64,000 bases of DNA from an uncultured Propionivibrio sp. GTDB lineage: Bacteria > Pseudomonadota > Gammaproteobacteria > Burkholderiales > Rhodocyclaceae. The stretch's first letter is position 1. Each line of letters starts with the position of its first letter. Below, in pieces: positions 8,638 to 16,950 of the stretch. Under the pieces are notes generated by a model that saw only the letters and a list, made by a program, of their open reading frames with translations, had not been told where the DNA came from and made no database searches. The stretch is from assembly GCA_937923255.1 (NCBI GenBank), contig CALAIL010000047.1, positions 1 through 64,000 on the forward strand, read 5' to 3'. Both the position numbers and the translations under genes were made by a program.

Positions 8638-9888
8638 TCAGTCACCATAGACCGGGAATTTCGCACACAAGGCAGCCACTTGTTGTCGTACCCGCGCCAG
8701 CACTGCCTCATCGGTAGGCGCCTCGAGTACATCCGCAATCAGATGGGCGACTATTTCTGCCTCGGCCTCGGTAAAGCCGCGCGTTGTCATGGCAGGCGAA
8801 CCAATGCGAATGCCCGATGTCACCATCGGTTTCTGCGGATCGTTCGGGATCGAGTTTTTATTAACCGTGATGTGCGCCTTGCCCAAAGCCGCCTCAGCAT
8901 CTTTGCCCGTAATGTTCTTAGCGCGCAGATCGAGCAGGAAAACATGGGATTCCGTACGCCCGGAAACAACGCGCAAACCGCGCTCCTCGGCCAATACGCG
9001 CACCATCGCACGGGCGTTGGCGAGCACCTGCTCCTGATATTTGACGAATTCTGGCGAAGCGGCCTCTTTGAAAGACACCGCCTTGGCAGCAATGACGTGC
9101 ATGAGCGGCCCGCCTTGCAGGCCGGGAAATACGGCCGAATTGATGGCCTTTTCGTGCTCCGCTTTCATCAGGATGACACCACCGCGTGGGCCGCGCAGGG
9201 TCTTGTGCGTCGTTGAGGTGACCACATCGGCAAACGGCACCGGATTAGGGTAGCAACCCGCCGCAATCAGGCCGGCATAATGCGCCATATCCACCCAAAA
9301 AATCGCGCCGATTTCCTTGGCAATGGCGGCAAAACGGGCAAAATCGATACGCAGCGAATACGCCGATGCGCCGGCAATGATGATGCGCGGCTTATGCTCA
9401 CGCGCCAGTGCTTCCATGCGCGGATAATCGATCTCCTCATCGGCATTGAGGCCATAAGAAATAACGTTGAACCACTTGCCGGACATATTGAGCGACATAC
9501 CGTGCGTCAAATGCCCGCCTTCAGACAGGCTCATGCCCATGAGCGTATCCCCCGGCTTTGCAAAAGCCATTAGGACAGCCTGGTTGGCCTGCGAACCGGA
9601 ATTGGGCTGAACATTGGCACAATCGGCACCAAACAGCGCCTTCAAGCGATCGATGGCAATTCGTTCGGCGATGTCGACATATTCACAGCCGCCGTAGTAA
9701 CGCTTGCCAGGATAGCCTTCCGCGTATTTATTGGTTAATTGTGACCCTTGCGCTTCCATGACGGCCTTGCTGACATAGTTTTCGGAAGCGATCAGCTCAA
9801 TATGGTCCTCCTGACGCTGGTTTTCAGATGTGATTGCCTGCCAAAGTTCAGGGTCGACTTTTGCCAGAGTGTTTTGCGCTGAGAACAT
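8638..9888 (-). CDS. glyA: serine hydroxymethyltransferase
   Basis: GlyA is a PLP enzyme that interconverts serine and glycine while charging tetrahydrofolate with a one-carbon unit. The 416 residues align in length with E. coli GlyA (417). The PLP lysine is Lys229 in [14 protein letters not shown], and the family segments [10 protein letters not shown] and [13 protein letters not shown] are intact near residues 31 and 56. An ACGAGG ribosome binding site precedes the ATG at 9888. It leads the glyA-nrdR-ribD cluster, and its one-carbon product feeds thyA further along the window. Confidence 0.98.
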   Translation of the reverse strand: MFSAQNTLAKVDPELWQAITSENQRQEDHIELIASENYVSKAVMEAQGSQLTNKYAEGYPGKRYYGGCEYVDIAERIAIDRLKALFGADCANVQPNSGSQANQAVLMAFAKPGDTLMGMSLSEGGHLTHGMSLNMSGKWFNVISYGLNADEEIDYPRMEALAREHKPRIIIAGASAYSLRIDFARFAAIAKEIGAIFWVDMAHYAGLIAAGCYPNPVPFADVVTSTTHKTLRGPRGGVILMKAEHEKAINSAVFPGLQGGPLMHVIAAKAVSFKEAASPEFVKYQEQVLANARAMVRVLAEERGLRVVSGRTESHVFLLDLRAKNITGKDAEAALGKAHITVNKNSIPNDPQKPMVTSGIRIGSPAMTTRGFTEAEAEIVAHLIADVLEAPTDEAVLARVRQQVAALCAKFPVYGD

Positions 9889-10316
9889 CGTTTTCCTCGT
9901 GACCTGTTTATGAAAAATACGGTTATTTGATGTACTGAAAATATGTAAATTGTATCATGACCAGAGTAGGCGTTTTTATTTCCGATGATATAAAGCCAGC
10001 ATAATCAATACATTAGAAATTCATTTGCATTTTTGCAATTGAATGCGGAAAGAAAGTTTCTGTGGGATAATTTTAAAATCATTCAAAAAATGAATCGGGT
10101 CATGCGTGACAAACCGGCCATACCCATGCCGGACTGCCTGTCAGGCAGATGCCAAAAGCTCTCTGCGCGACCGGAAAACTCGCTTGTATAACGAATTGCA
10201 GAAAGTGATGTATCAAGGAATTGCTTGATGCATCGCCTGCCTGTCCGCAGTCCGTGATCGCAGTGTTATTCTATTGATTTCACGGCGCTAATTTTGGCTT
10301 TTGCTTTACTCATATC
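9889..10316. promoter_or_regulatory. divergent glyA/dctQ control region with palindromes
   Basis: This 428-base gap separates glyA (minus) from dctQ (plus) and must hold both promoters. It is AT-rich near glyA, where a TACAAT-like -10 can be read on the minus strand around 9949-9954. Nearer dctQ there is a perfect 15-base palindrome, CTGCCTG-T-CAGGCAG (10134-10148), preceded by a looser dyad CCGGC (10114-10118)/GCCGG (10128-10132). Either could be an operator for the transporter, but no regulator gene is adjacent, so this is inference. No coding frame is credible. Confidence 0.45.
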
Positions 10317-10925
10317 ATGAACGCTTTACTCAAATTATCCAGGTATATCGATGCCTGCACGGAATGTATTGGCAGAATTGCAGTCTGGTTCGTTCTCGTC
10401 ATCGTACTATTTAGTTCCCTGAATGCCGTTTTACGCTATCTGTTCAATTACAGTTCGAATGCGTTTCTCGAAGCACAGTGGTATTTATTTGGACTGATTT
10501 TTCTTTCCTGTTCGGGGTACACGCTACTGCGCAACGAACACGTCCGCATCGATCTGATCCTTCACAAACTGCCAAAGCGTGGACAGATTTGGGTCGATAT
10601 TCTGGGCATCCTGTTTTTCTTGATGCCGATGGCAATCGCCATCATGACGCTCTCCTGGCCGGTATTCATTAATGCTTTCCTGAGCGATGAAATGTCCAAT
10701 AGCCCCGGCGGCCTGATTGTCTGGCCGGCGCGCTTGATGATTCCCGTTGGATTTTTCCTGCTCATCCTGCAAGCTATCTCAGAGCTCATCAAGCGCATCG
10801 GTTTTTTGAAAGGCTTATGCCCTGACCCGACGCAAAGAAACGAGGAAGCCAGCGCCGAAGATGAGCTGATTAAAACGATCCGCCTGCGCCAGAATGACGA
10901 AACTGCGGCAGGAGACGAAAAATGA
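10317..10925 (+). CDS. dctQ: TRAP transporter small membrane subunit (DctQ type)
   Basis: A 202-residue inner-membrane protein with four predicted helices (about 22-44, 55-72, 95-118 and 138-160), the standard DctQ layout. The family motif of Arg/Asn-rich residues around NAVLRYLFNYSSNAFLEAQ is present near residue 38. With DctM it forms the sodium-driven permease of a tripartite ATP-independent periplasmic transporter. The C-terminal 35 residues are acidic and soluble. Its stop overlaps the dctM start (ATGA at 10922-10925). The solute-binding gene lies beyond dctM on the opposite strand. Confidence 0.9.
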   Translation: MNALLKLSRYIDACTECIGRIAVWFVLVIVLFSSLNAVLRYLFNYSSNAFLEAQWYLFGLIFLSCSGYTLLRNEHVRIDLILHKLPKRGQIWVDILGILFFLMPMAIAIMTLSWPVFINAFLSDEMSNSPGGLIVWPARLMIPVGFFLLILQAISELIKRIGFLKGLCPDPTQRNEEASAEDELIKTIRLRQNDETAAGDEK

Positions 10926-12553
10926 TGGATTTTGTGATCGCCAATATGGCGCCGATCATCTTCGTTTCGATGATCGTATTCCTGCTCTTTGGATTTCCTG
11001 TCGCTTTCGCACTGGCGGCCAATGGAATCGTCTTCGGCCTGATCGGCATCGAGCTGGGACTGCTAGGACCACAGCTTTTTCAAGCGCTGCCCGACCGTAT
11101 TTACAGCGTAATGACCAATGAAACCATGCTGGCCGTGCCATTTTTTACGTTCATGGGGCTAATCCTAGAACGTTCCGGAATGGCTGAGGATCTGCTCGAT
11201 ACCATTGGTCAGTTATTTGGTCCGATCCGCGGCGGTCTGGCCTATGCCGTAATTTTTGTCGGCGCCCTGCTGGCAGCAACGACCGGTGTTGTTGCAGCAT
11301 CGGTGATTTCGATGGGACTGATCTCGCTGCCGATCATGTTGCACTATGGCTACGACAAGCGTTTGGCATCCGGTGTCATTGCCGCATCGGGAACGCTGGC
11401 ACAGATTCTTCCACCCTCGTTGGTACTGATTGTCATGGCCGATCAGCTCGGCAAATCAGTCGGCGACATGTATAGGGGCGCATTCATCCCCGGTTTGGTG
11501 CTCACCGCATTGTATGTGCTCTACGTCATTCTGATTGCGCTTTTCCGCCCCAAATGGGCGCCAGCATTGCCTGCGGAAGCACGTACTTTCCGCGAACCTA
11601 ATGGCACGATGGGAGGTACATCGCTGATTGTTCTGACTGTCACCGCACTGATCGTCGGTACAGTCTTTGCGAAAACACGCCCGGACAATACGCCGACCGA
11701 TGAACTAGTGGTCATGTGCATCATGGTGGGCGTCAGTGTCCCTTTCCTCATGGCACTCATCAATCGTGCACTGAAACTGGGGCTGCTTTCAGTCATAGCC
11801 GAGCGGGTCACTTTTGTGTTGATTCCGCCGCTAGCACTGATTTTCCTGGTGCTCGGCACGATCTATCTCGGCATCGCCACACCAACCGAAGGGGGTGCCA
11901 TGGGCGCGACCGGCGCGCTACTGATGGCTCTGCTACGCAAGCGCCTCGATTTAAAACTGCTCAAACAAGCCATGCAAAGTACGGCAAAGTTGACCACTTT
12001 TGCAATCTTTATCCTGATCGGCTCGCGCGTTTTCTCGCTGACTTTTTACGGCGTCGACGGCCATGTCTGGGTCGAGCATCTACTGGTCGATTTACCCGGC
12101 GGTAAGTATGGATTTTTAATCACGGTCAATATTCTGGTTTTTTTACTGGCATTCTTCCTCGATTATTTCGAGCTTTCATTCATTATCGTGCCATTACTCG
12201 GGCCAGTTGCCGAAAAACTGGGAATTGACCTGATCTGGTTTGGTGTTCTGTTGGCTATTAACATGCAGACCTCATTCCTGCACCCGCCGTTTGGCTTTGC
12301 GCTCTTCTTTCTGCGCTCGGTTGCGCCGCCGTCAGTGAAATCCAGCGATATTTACTGGGGAGCTATTCCTTTTGTTTGCATCCAGGTGCTGATGGTGCTG
12401 CTCGTCATTGCCATACCGCAGCTGGTAACGCTTGGCCTGGATCACAATCAGGCACAGGTTGATCTTGATTCCGTGCAGATGGAAATACCTGATACGCACT
12501 ACGATGACCCAGAGACCGTCGAGCCGCCCGCGCTTAGCTTGCCGGCTGAATAA
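10922..12553 (+). CDS. dctM: TRAP transporter large permease subunit (DctM type)
   Basis: A 543-residue polytopic protein with roughly 12-14 hydrophobic helices that forms the substrate and sodium pathway of the TRAP transporter. It is longer than the roughly 430-residue C4-dicarboxylate DctM. Extra length lies in the middle (about 205-300) and in an acidic C-terminal tail of 35 residues. This longer form is typical of the TakM-like/keto-acid group. Conserved loops such as SGTLAQILPPSLVLIVMADQ (near 160) and GIATPTEGGAMGATGALL (near 317) are intact. Translation starts at an ATG overlapping the dctQ stop. It ends 53 bases before a shared bidirectional terminator. Confidence 0.92.
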   Translation: MMDFVIANMAPIIFVSMIVFLLFGFPVAFALAANGIVFGLIGIELGLLGPQLFQALPDRIYSVMTNETMLAVPFFTFMGLILERSGMAEDLLDTIGQLFGPIRGGLAYAVIFVGALLAATTGVVAASVISMGLISLPIMLHYGYDKRLASGVIAASGTLAQILPPSLVLIVMADQLGKSVGDMYRGAFIPGLVLTALYVLYVILIALFRPKWAPALPAEARTFREPNGTMGGTSLIVLTVTALIVGTVFAKTRPDNTPTDELVVMCIMVGVSVPFLMALINRALKLGLLSVIAERVTFVLIPPLALIFLVLGTIYLGIATPTEGGAMGATGALLMALLRKRLDLKLLKQAMQSTAKLTTFAIFILIGSRVFSLTFYGVDGHVWVEHLLVDLPGGKYGFLITVNILVFLLAFFLDYFELSFIIVPLLGPVAEKLGIDLIWFGVLLAINMQTSFLHPPFGFALFFLRSVAPPSVKSSDIYWGAIPFVCIQVLMVLLVIAIPQLVTLGLDHNQAQVDLDSVQMEIPDTHYDDPETVEPPALSLPAE

Positions 12554-12606
12554 ACAGAGACTCCTGGACGCTGCTACTATCTGCACAATATTCAGTAGAT
12601 GAAATA

Positions 12607-12631
12607 AAAACGGGGGCATCACCCCCGTTTT
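12607..12631. terminator. bidirectional intrinsic terminator between dctM and dctP
   Basis: A perfect 10-bp stem AAAACGGGGG (12607-12616) and CCCCCGTTTT (12622-12631) surrounds a 5-base loop. The A-run on one side and T-run on the other let it work in both directions. It sits exactly between the convergent dctM (ends 12553) and dctP (ends 12656). Confidence 0.93.
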
Positions 12632-12655
12632 ACATGCCTTCTATTTCAGATTTAG

Positions 12656-13738
12656 CTAGTGCTTGCGGCTGAGCATAAAGCGAGTGTATTCATTCTCGGC
12701 AACGCGATACCAGAAATTCTGATCATCCATGAATTTCTTGTAATCCTCGTAAATCTTCTTGAATCCTGGATTAGATGCCGAAGTCTCCGCGTAATACTCC
12801 ATCGCAGCTTTATAGCTAGCTTCCATAACATCTTTTGGAAAGGGCAGAACCTTTGTCCCCGAGGCAAGCAGCTGCTTGATTGCCGCCGGGTTCTTCGCAT
12901 CATAGCGCGCTCCCATTTCGGTATCAGCATCAGCACACGCCGCCAAGAGAACCGCTTGGTATTCTTTCGGCAATTCAGCCCATTTCTTGAGGTTAACGTA
13001 CGTAGAAACCTGCGGGCCGCCTTCCCACCATGCCGGGTAATAGTAATACTTGGCAACCTTGTTGAAGCCTAGTTTCAGGTCATCGTAAGGCCCCACCCAT
13101 TCCACAGCATCAATCGTGCCTTTTTCAAGCGCCGGATAGACATCGCTACCGCCGATCTGCTGCGGTACAACCCCCAGTTTGGATAAAATCGCCCCCGCCA
13201 GACCGGCCACGCGCATTTTCAACCCTTTAAAATCAGCGGCACTCTTGATTTCCTTGCGATACCATCCACCCATTTGCGCACCGGTATTGCCGGTCGGAAT
13301 AGAGAGAATATTGGATTTGGCAAAAAATTCACCCATCAACTTGGCGCCATTACCCTGACGGTACCAGGCGGAAATCTGACGAGCCGTCATGCCGAACGGG
13401 ATCGCCGTATCGATGCAATACGTCGGATCCTTGCCGAAATAATAGTAAGAGCAGGTGAAGCCGATTTCGACCGTATTATCCCTAACGGCATCATGTACGC
13501 CAGCCGGCGGAACGAGTTCGCCGGCGGCAAACAGCTGGATCTGGAACTTTCCGCCCGTCATGTCTGAAATACGTTTTACGAGGAATTCACCCGTGCCATG
13601 CAGCGTATCCAGACTCTTGGGAAAGCTCGAAGCCATACGCCACTTGATTGTCGGTAAATTCTGCGCTAGCGCAGGCGTCGCCACGGTGCCGGCAGCAAGG
13701 CCCAGCCCAGCGGTTTTCAGAAAAGAACGTCTTTCCAT
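12656..13738 (-). CDS. dctP: TRAP transporter solute-binding protein, TakP-like
   Basis: A 360-residue periplasmic binding protein. It starts with a Tat-type signal (MERRSFLKTAGLGLAAG, twin Arg at 3-4) cleaved near ATPALAQ. The ATG at 13738 has a GGAG site; the open frame upstream to 13786 is not needed. The binding domain shows a segment containing DAVEWVGPYDD and YYYYPAWWEGGPQ near residues 205-240. From memory this is characteristic of TakP, which binds 2-keto acids with sodium. The substrate is therefore likely a keto or monocarboxylic acid, although C4-dicarboxylates cannot be excluded. The gene converges on dctQM and is not co-transcribed with it, which is unusual for TRAP loci. Confidence 0.88.
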   Translation of the reverse strand: MERRSFLKTAGLGLAAGTVATPALAQNLPTIKWRMASSFPKSLDTLHGTGEFLVKRISDMTGGKFQIQLFAAGELVPPAGVHDAVRDNTVEIGFTCSYYYFGKDPTYCIDTAIPFGMTARQISAWYRQGNGAKLMGEFFAKSNILSIPTGNTGAQMGGWYRKEIKSAADFKGLKMRVAGLAGAILSKLGVVPQQIGGSDVYPALEKGTIDAVEWVGPYDDLKLGFNKVAKYYYYPAWWEGGPQVSTYVNLKKWAELPKEYQAVLLAACADADTEMGARYDAKNPAAIKQLLASGTKVLPFPKDVMEASYKAAMEYYAETSASNPGFKKIYEDYKKFMDDQNFWYRVAENEYTRFMLSRKH

Positions 13739-14091
13739 AATTTTCTCCAGATATTGAGAACAACGGTCGTGCCAATAAAAATCCATACGGCGTCAACACT
13801 GTAAGGATTATAGCCAAACACAAAAGGGGACATTGCATTTTATTTATGACATCGAGCCATATTCTGCCTACTTACGTTACAAATCTTTCGAACTGCACTA
13901 GGTGAGCAATCATGCGCAATATCTTCTGAACTTTTATCGCGCAAAAAAATGTCCCGTATCTTTTTTGGAGATACGGGACAAGGCATCGCCCCTAGCGGAA
14001 ACCATAAAACATTATGAGACTACCCGCTCCTCATTCAGTTTATGCATCTCCCATGGCGCTTGATCACGCTGCCACTTTGTATTTCGCTCAG
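13739..14091. promoter_or_regulatory. dctP promoter region and 3' end of the CsgG/HfaB-like operon
   Basis: This 353-base gap is AT-rich just upstream of dctP and must carry its promoter; no clear -35/-10 pair stands out. Its other half carries the terminator of the upstream minus-strand operon (see 13941-13980). No credible gene is present. Confidence 0.5.
13941..13980 (-). terminator. strong intrinsic terminator of the five-gene minus-strand operon
   Basis: TGTCCCGTATCT (13950-13961) pairs perfectly with AGATACGGGACA (13969-13980), giving a 12-bp stem with a 7-base loop. On the minus strand the stem is followed by a run of seven T (13943-13949 read in reverse). It lies 111 bases after the stop at 14092, so it ends the CsgG/HfaB-like operon. 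Confidence 0.93.
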
Positions 14092-14508
14092 TCAGCCTCC
14101 GCCAGTACCGTGGATCCCGGAACCTGAGCCGCGCGTATTTTGTAGCGATTTCTTTTCGGCACCCGTACTTTTCTGTTTTCTTGATTTGCCTGCTACATCC
14201 TTAGTGGATGCTTTTGCTGCAGAAGAATAGCGGGAACCCGTTTGTGACGTTTCTTCCGTCGCCGCATCTTCCAATTCAGGATTAAATTTTTTCAGCCATG
14301 CTTCTTCGCTGTTTTCTTCGGGCGTGCGCAGATTTTCCAGAGCACTCGCGCGCGCGCGTCGCTCCGTTTCCGCCTGTTCATCAGAATCAATCACCGCCGG
14401 CGCCCAAGGAACAAGCACTTCATCGGAGGCCATCAACAGTGGGGCCTGCAACAGTGTCCCCAGAAAAACGCTCAACGCCATCCAGTATTGTTTACGCATG
14501 ATAAGCAT
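14092..14508 (-). CDS. small secreted protein, last gene of the CsgG/HfaB-like operon
   Basis: About 138 residues, not recognised as any family. An N-terminal signal peptide (core ALSVFLGTLLQAPLLMA) is followed by an acidic middle (DSDEQAETERR, EENSEEAW) and a basic Ser/Lys-rich stretch (about 95-120). The protein ends in a flexible Gly/Ser tail (GSGSGIHGTGGG). It begins 6 bases after the stop of the CsgG/HfaB-like gene and ends just before the operon terminator, so it is almost certainly part of the same transcript. The start may be the ATG at 14508, with GAGAGG just upstream, or the ATG at 14499. A role in the putative fibre or secretion system is inferred from position only. Confidence 0.7.
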   Translation of the reverse strand: MLIMRKQYWMALSVFLGTLLQAPLLMASDEVLVPWAPAVIDSDEQAETERRARASALENLRTPEENSEEAWLKKFNPELEDAATEETSQTGSRYSSAAKASTKDVAGKSRKQKSTGAEKKSLQNTRGSGSGIHGTGGG

Positions 14509-14514
14509 CACCTC

Positions 14515-15474
14515 TCACTGAGCTGTTTCGTTCAGACCCTGAGGGGTCGCTACGCTCGCTGTTTCCTGGGCATTTACAGCAGCATCGTTCTTCTTTTCCG
14601 GGCATACGACATCGCTTGGCAGAACTGAGAGTAGTTCGGCAACACCCCGCTCGACCATTTCCTGAATGACATAGTGTTTGGGGTCATCCACGGACACGGA
14701 TACGTCCAGGCCGTACTGCTTGGCGCTGATCAGGCGGAAATAGCTGCCGCTGGTCTTGATCTTGTAGACCTTGTTGGAAAGCAGCACGCTGCCGCGCTTA
14801 CCCAGCGCGCTGTTGCTGAGGATCTCGCCGTCGTTAGCGTTAATCAGACGCAGGTGCAGGCCGACGGAGATGGTTTCGACTCTACGCTTGCCGGAAAACG
14901 CATCAATATCCAGCCCGATTTCCGGCGAGACCGTTTCCGTCCCCTCATCATACTGGACAAGCGCGCCGGAAATGCTGATCTGGCTGGGGAAGAGGATGCC
15001 GTAGGGTAGGGGGGCGATCTTGTTGGAAATCGGAACGATGTTGTCTTTCAGCCCCTTGGCAAGAAAGACGTACCTATCGCTGAGCAGATTGACGCGCGAC
15101 TCGGTAATTTCACCAAACGGCGTATCCACGATGTGAAGCCCTTTAACGTAGGATAGGGCGTTCAGCACCATTTCTGAAATAGCCGTCGAACCACTCGGAA
15201 AAACCTTGGCCGTTTTATCGTAGATAGGCGCAACACTGATCCGCAATGCCAGATCATTGAGTAATTTTCCTTTACCAATACAGCGCAGGTGATCCGTAAA
15301 ATAGGTTTCGTTGTCGGCCAGCGTTTTTGAACGCAGCTCGGCGATGCCGCGAATCTTCTCCTTGCTGGAATCGCTGTAATCATCAGCGCGCGGCGTTTTC
15401 AGGTCAACGGTGGCGCAGCCGCCCAACAACAGTGCAGCAGCAAGCGGCAATAAACGTGAGTGTCTGGTTTTCAT
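14515..15474 (-). CDS. CsgG/HfaB-family outer-membrane lipoprotein
   Basis: A 319-residue lipoprotein with lipobox LLGGCA (acylated Cys20). The body from about residue 75 to 295 matches the CsgG/HfaB fold by landmark segments. These are an early strand with SVAPIYDKTAKVF near 80, a central ISISGALVQYDEG near 166, SVGLHLRLINANDGEILS near 204, and a late amphipathic SGSYFRLISAKQYGLDVSVS near 244. CsgG forms the nine-subunit outer-membrane pore that secretes curli subunits, and HfaB exports the Caulobacter holdfast anchor proteins. Here four small secreted proteins share the operon, which fits a pore-and-substrates set. A Lys/Asn/Ala-rich tail of 25 residues ends the protein. Assignment to the superfamily is firm; the exact substrate is inferred. 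Confidence 0.85.
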   Translation of the reverse strand: MKTRHSRLLPLAAALLLGGCATVDLKTPRADDYSDSSKEKIRGIAELRSKTLADNETYFTDHLRCIGKGKLLNDLALRISVAPIYDKTAKVFPSGSTAISEMVLNALSYVKGLHIVDTPFGEITESRVNLLSDRYVFLAKGLKDNIVPISNKIAPLPYGILFPSQISISGALVQYDEGTETVSPEIGLDIDAFSGKRRVETISVGLHLRLINANDGEILSNSALGKRGSVLLSNKVYKIKTSGSYFRLISAKQYGLDVSVSVDDPKHYVIQEMVERGVAELLSVLPSDVVCPEKKNDAAVNAQETASVATPQGLNETAQ

Positions 15475-15520
15475 AAAATCGGTTCTTGTTGTTGAAAGGC
15501 GCCCCTGAAGGCCCGGTTAA

Positions 15521-16282
15521 TCAGTTGGTTTGCGGCAGTTTGCGGTAATCTGGCCGTGCGCGCTGCGTCGCCGTCACGGGCGAAACGCTGGAGGCCGAAG
15601 CGGCCGCTGCCGTGCGCTGCGTGCCATAGCGCGTGTTATTGGTGGCGGCAACCTTGCGGTAATCCGGGCGCGCGCCCTGCACCGATGAAATATTCGTCCG
15701 CCCCACTGCGGCTGTCGAAACGGATTGCGTCTGGTCGTAACGCCCGCCCTTGCTGCACACCAGCCCAGCACAGCCATCGCGTTCCTCGCTGACGCTGCTC
15801 ACATTAGCGTTGCGCGCCACGACGCGGACATTCCTCATAACCACCTTGGACTTCGAGAGGCTATTGTCGACCGCAACGATGCCAGCCGTGCCCTTGTGCG
15901 TGTCGTTCAGATCCGAAACCATCTGGTTGTTGCTGATGATCTTGACGTTGTGCAGGATGACCTTTTTCCGGGTATCCGCATCGACTTTGACGACCGGCTG
16001 ATCATTTCCGCTGGAAACAAAAGTCGCGCCATCAATAATGACGCTATCCGCCGTTTCGGTCACTTTGCCGGAAACCATTCCGCTCTGGTTTGAAACCTGC
16101 TGCCGATTGGCCGATGACGCATCGCTCGCAATATCGCCGGCTATTGCTCGTGAAGGCGCCATGAGCGCACATAAAAACGCCAAAAGGAACCCTAAGGAAA
16201 ATGATAGAAAGAAAGCTTCAATGCGCGTCCACTGCCCTTCTTGCAGGGCATAAACTTTTCGATTCAATTCTCGACGATTCAT
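15521..16282 (-). CDS. secreted protein with repeated RPDYRK motifs, CsgG/HfaB-like operon
   Basis: A 253-residue protein from the ATG at 16282, which has an excellent AGGAGG site. About 24 N-terminal residues precede a long hydrophobic signal (AFFLSFSLGFLLAFLCALM) ending at AIA-G. The middle (about 60-150) alternates hydrophobic and polar residues with many Val/Asn/Ser (VVKVDADTRKKVILHNVKI; VVMRNVRVVARNANVSS), resembling beta-helical or beta-solenoid repeats. The C-terminal 70 residues carry the motif ARPDYRK twice, in QGARPDYRKVA and QRARPDYRKLP. One Cys pair (CAGLVC) may form a disulfide. No known family was recognised. It lies 46 bases upstream of the CsgG/HfaB-like gene and is a candidate secreted or anchoring component. 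Confidence 0.7.
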   Translation of the reverse strand: MNRRELNRKVYALQEGQWTRIEAFFLSFSLGFLLAFLCALMAPSRAIAGDIASDASSANRQQVSNQSGMVSGKVTETADSVIIDGATFVSSGNDQPVVKVDADTRKKVILHNVKIISNNQMVSDLNDTHKGTAGIVAVDNSLSKSKVVMRNVRVVARNANVSSVSEERDGCAGLVCSKGGRYDQTQSVSTAAVGRTNISSVQGARPDYRKVAATNNTRYGTQRTAAAASASSVSPVTATQRARPDYRKLPQTN

Positions 16283-16413
16283 TGCGCCTCCTTTCAATGT
16301 TTTCATTCCACATTCTATTTAATCGACAATAAAACCTCGCAACCCGCTAGCAAGCCACCAACTCGTATCTGATTTTTAGTTACACCATAGCGTCCAATAA
16401 TTATTCACTGTCT

Positions 16414-16797
16414 TCACTGCCCGGTCGTAATCACCGCCTTCCCGGCATTCGCCGTCGCGCCACGCCCGGAAGCGTGTGATTCGATCCGCGTCACGCCGTT
16501 TTTCTGCCCGCTGCGTTCAAGCACCACGGCAACCGCGTCGCCATTGCGCTGGATGCGGTACACATCTCCGGAAGTCGGCGAGGTGTAACGCTCAACGGAT
16601 GGATCGACTTCAACGCCGTCGATGAAAACGCGGGAACCTACGACGGAAGCGCCCTGTTTGACGACACTGTCGGCGCGCCCAGCCGCATGTGCCACCCCGG
16701 CTGTATAGACCGTCACATCCAGCCCACCACCCAGCATCAACAGGCACGCCAGAAAACCCGACAACGAGCGGCGTGCATTCTTCAGTTCATGAAACAT
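16414..16797 (-). CDS. small secreted protein, CsgG/HfaB-like operon
   Basis: A 127-residue protein with a signal peptide (hydrophobic core GFLACLLMLGGGLDVTVYTAG, cleaved near AHAA). The mature part of about 85 residues is Val/Gly/Ser/Arg-rich and contains SRVFIDGVEVDPSVERYTS and GDVYRIQRNGDAVAVVLE, suggesting short beta strands. No cysteine is present. A GGAG site lies 7 bases before the ATG at 16797. It is second in the operon, after the repeat-containing subunit gene. Its size and secretion suggest a HfaA- or CsgB/E/F-like accessory role, but I recognise no specific family. Confidence 0.7.
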   Translation of the reverse strand: MFHELKNARRSLSGFLACLLMLGGGLDVTVYTAGVAHAAGRADSVVKQGASVVGSRVFIDGVEVDPSVERYTSPTSGDVYRIQRNGDAVAVVLERSGQKNGVTRIESHASGRGATANAGKAVITTGQ

Positions 16798-16909
16798 GCG
16801 CTATCTCCGGCAAGAAATCGTTACCCATACTAATCGGTCAATCGCCCGCGCCCATTGGACGCCTTGACCGCATTTGCATCCGACCAGACGACCAACGGGC
16901 GTCATGCCA

Positions 16910-16931
16910 CTGGCCGGACAAATACGGCCAG
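16910..16931 (-). terminator. intra-operon stem-loop just after the putative subunit gene
   Basis: CTGGCCG (16910-16916) and CGGCCAG (16925-16931) form a perfect 7-bp stem with an 8-base loop. It starts 20 bases past the stop of the 16951-17295 gene and has no T-run. It may act as a processing or attenuation element that raises subunit mRNA over the downstream genes, as seen between structural and export genes of fibre operons. That role is inference. Confidence 0.45.
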
Positions 16932-16950
16932 ACTCACGACAAGGTGCAGC

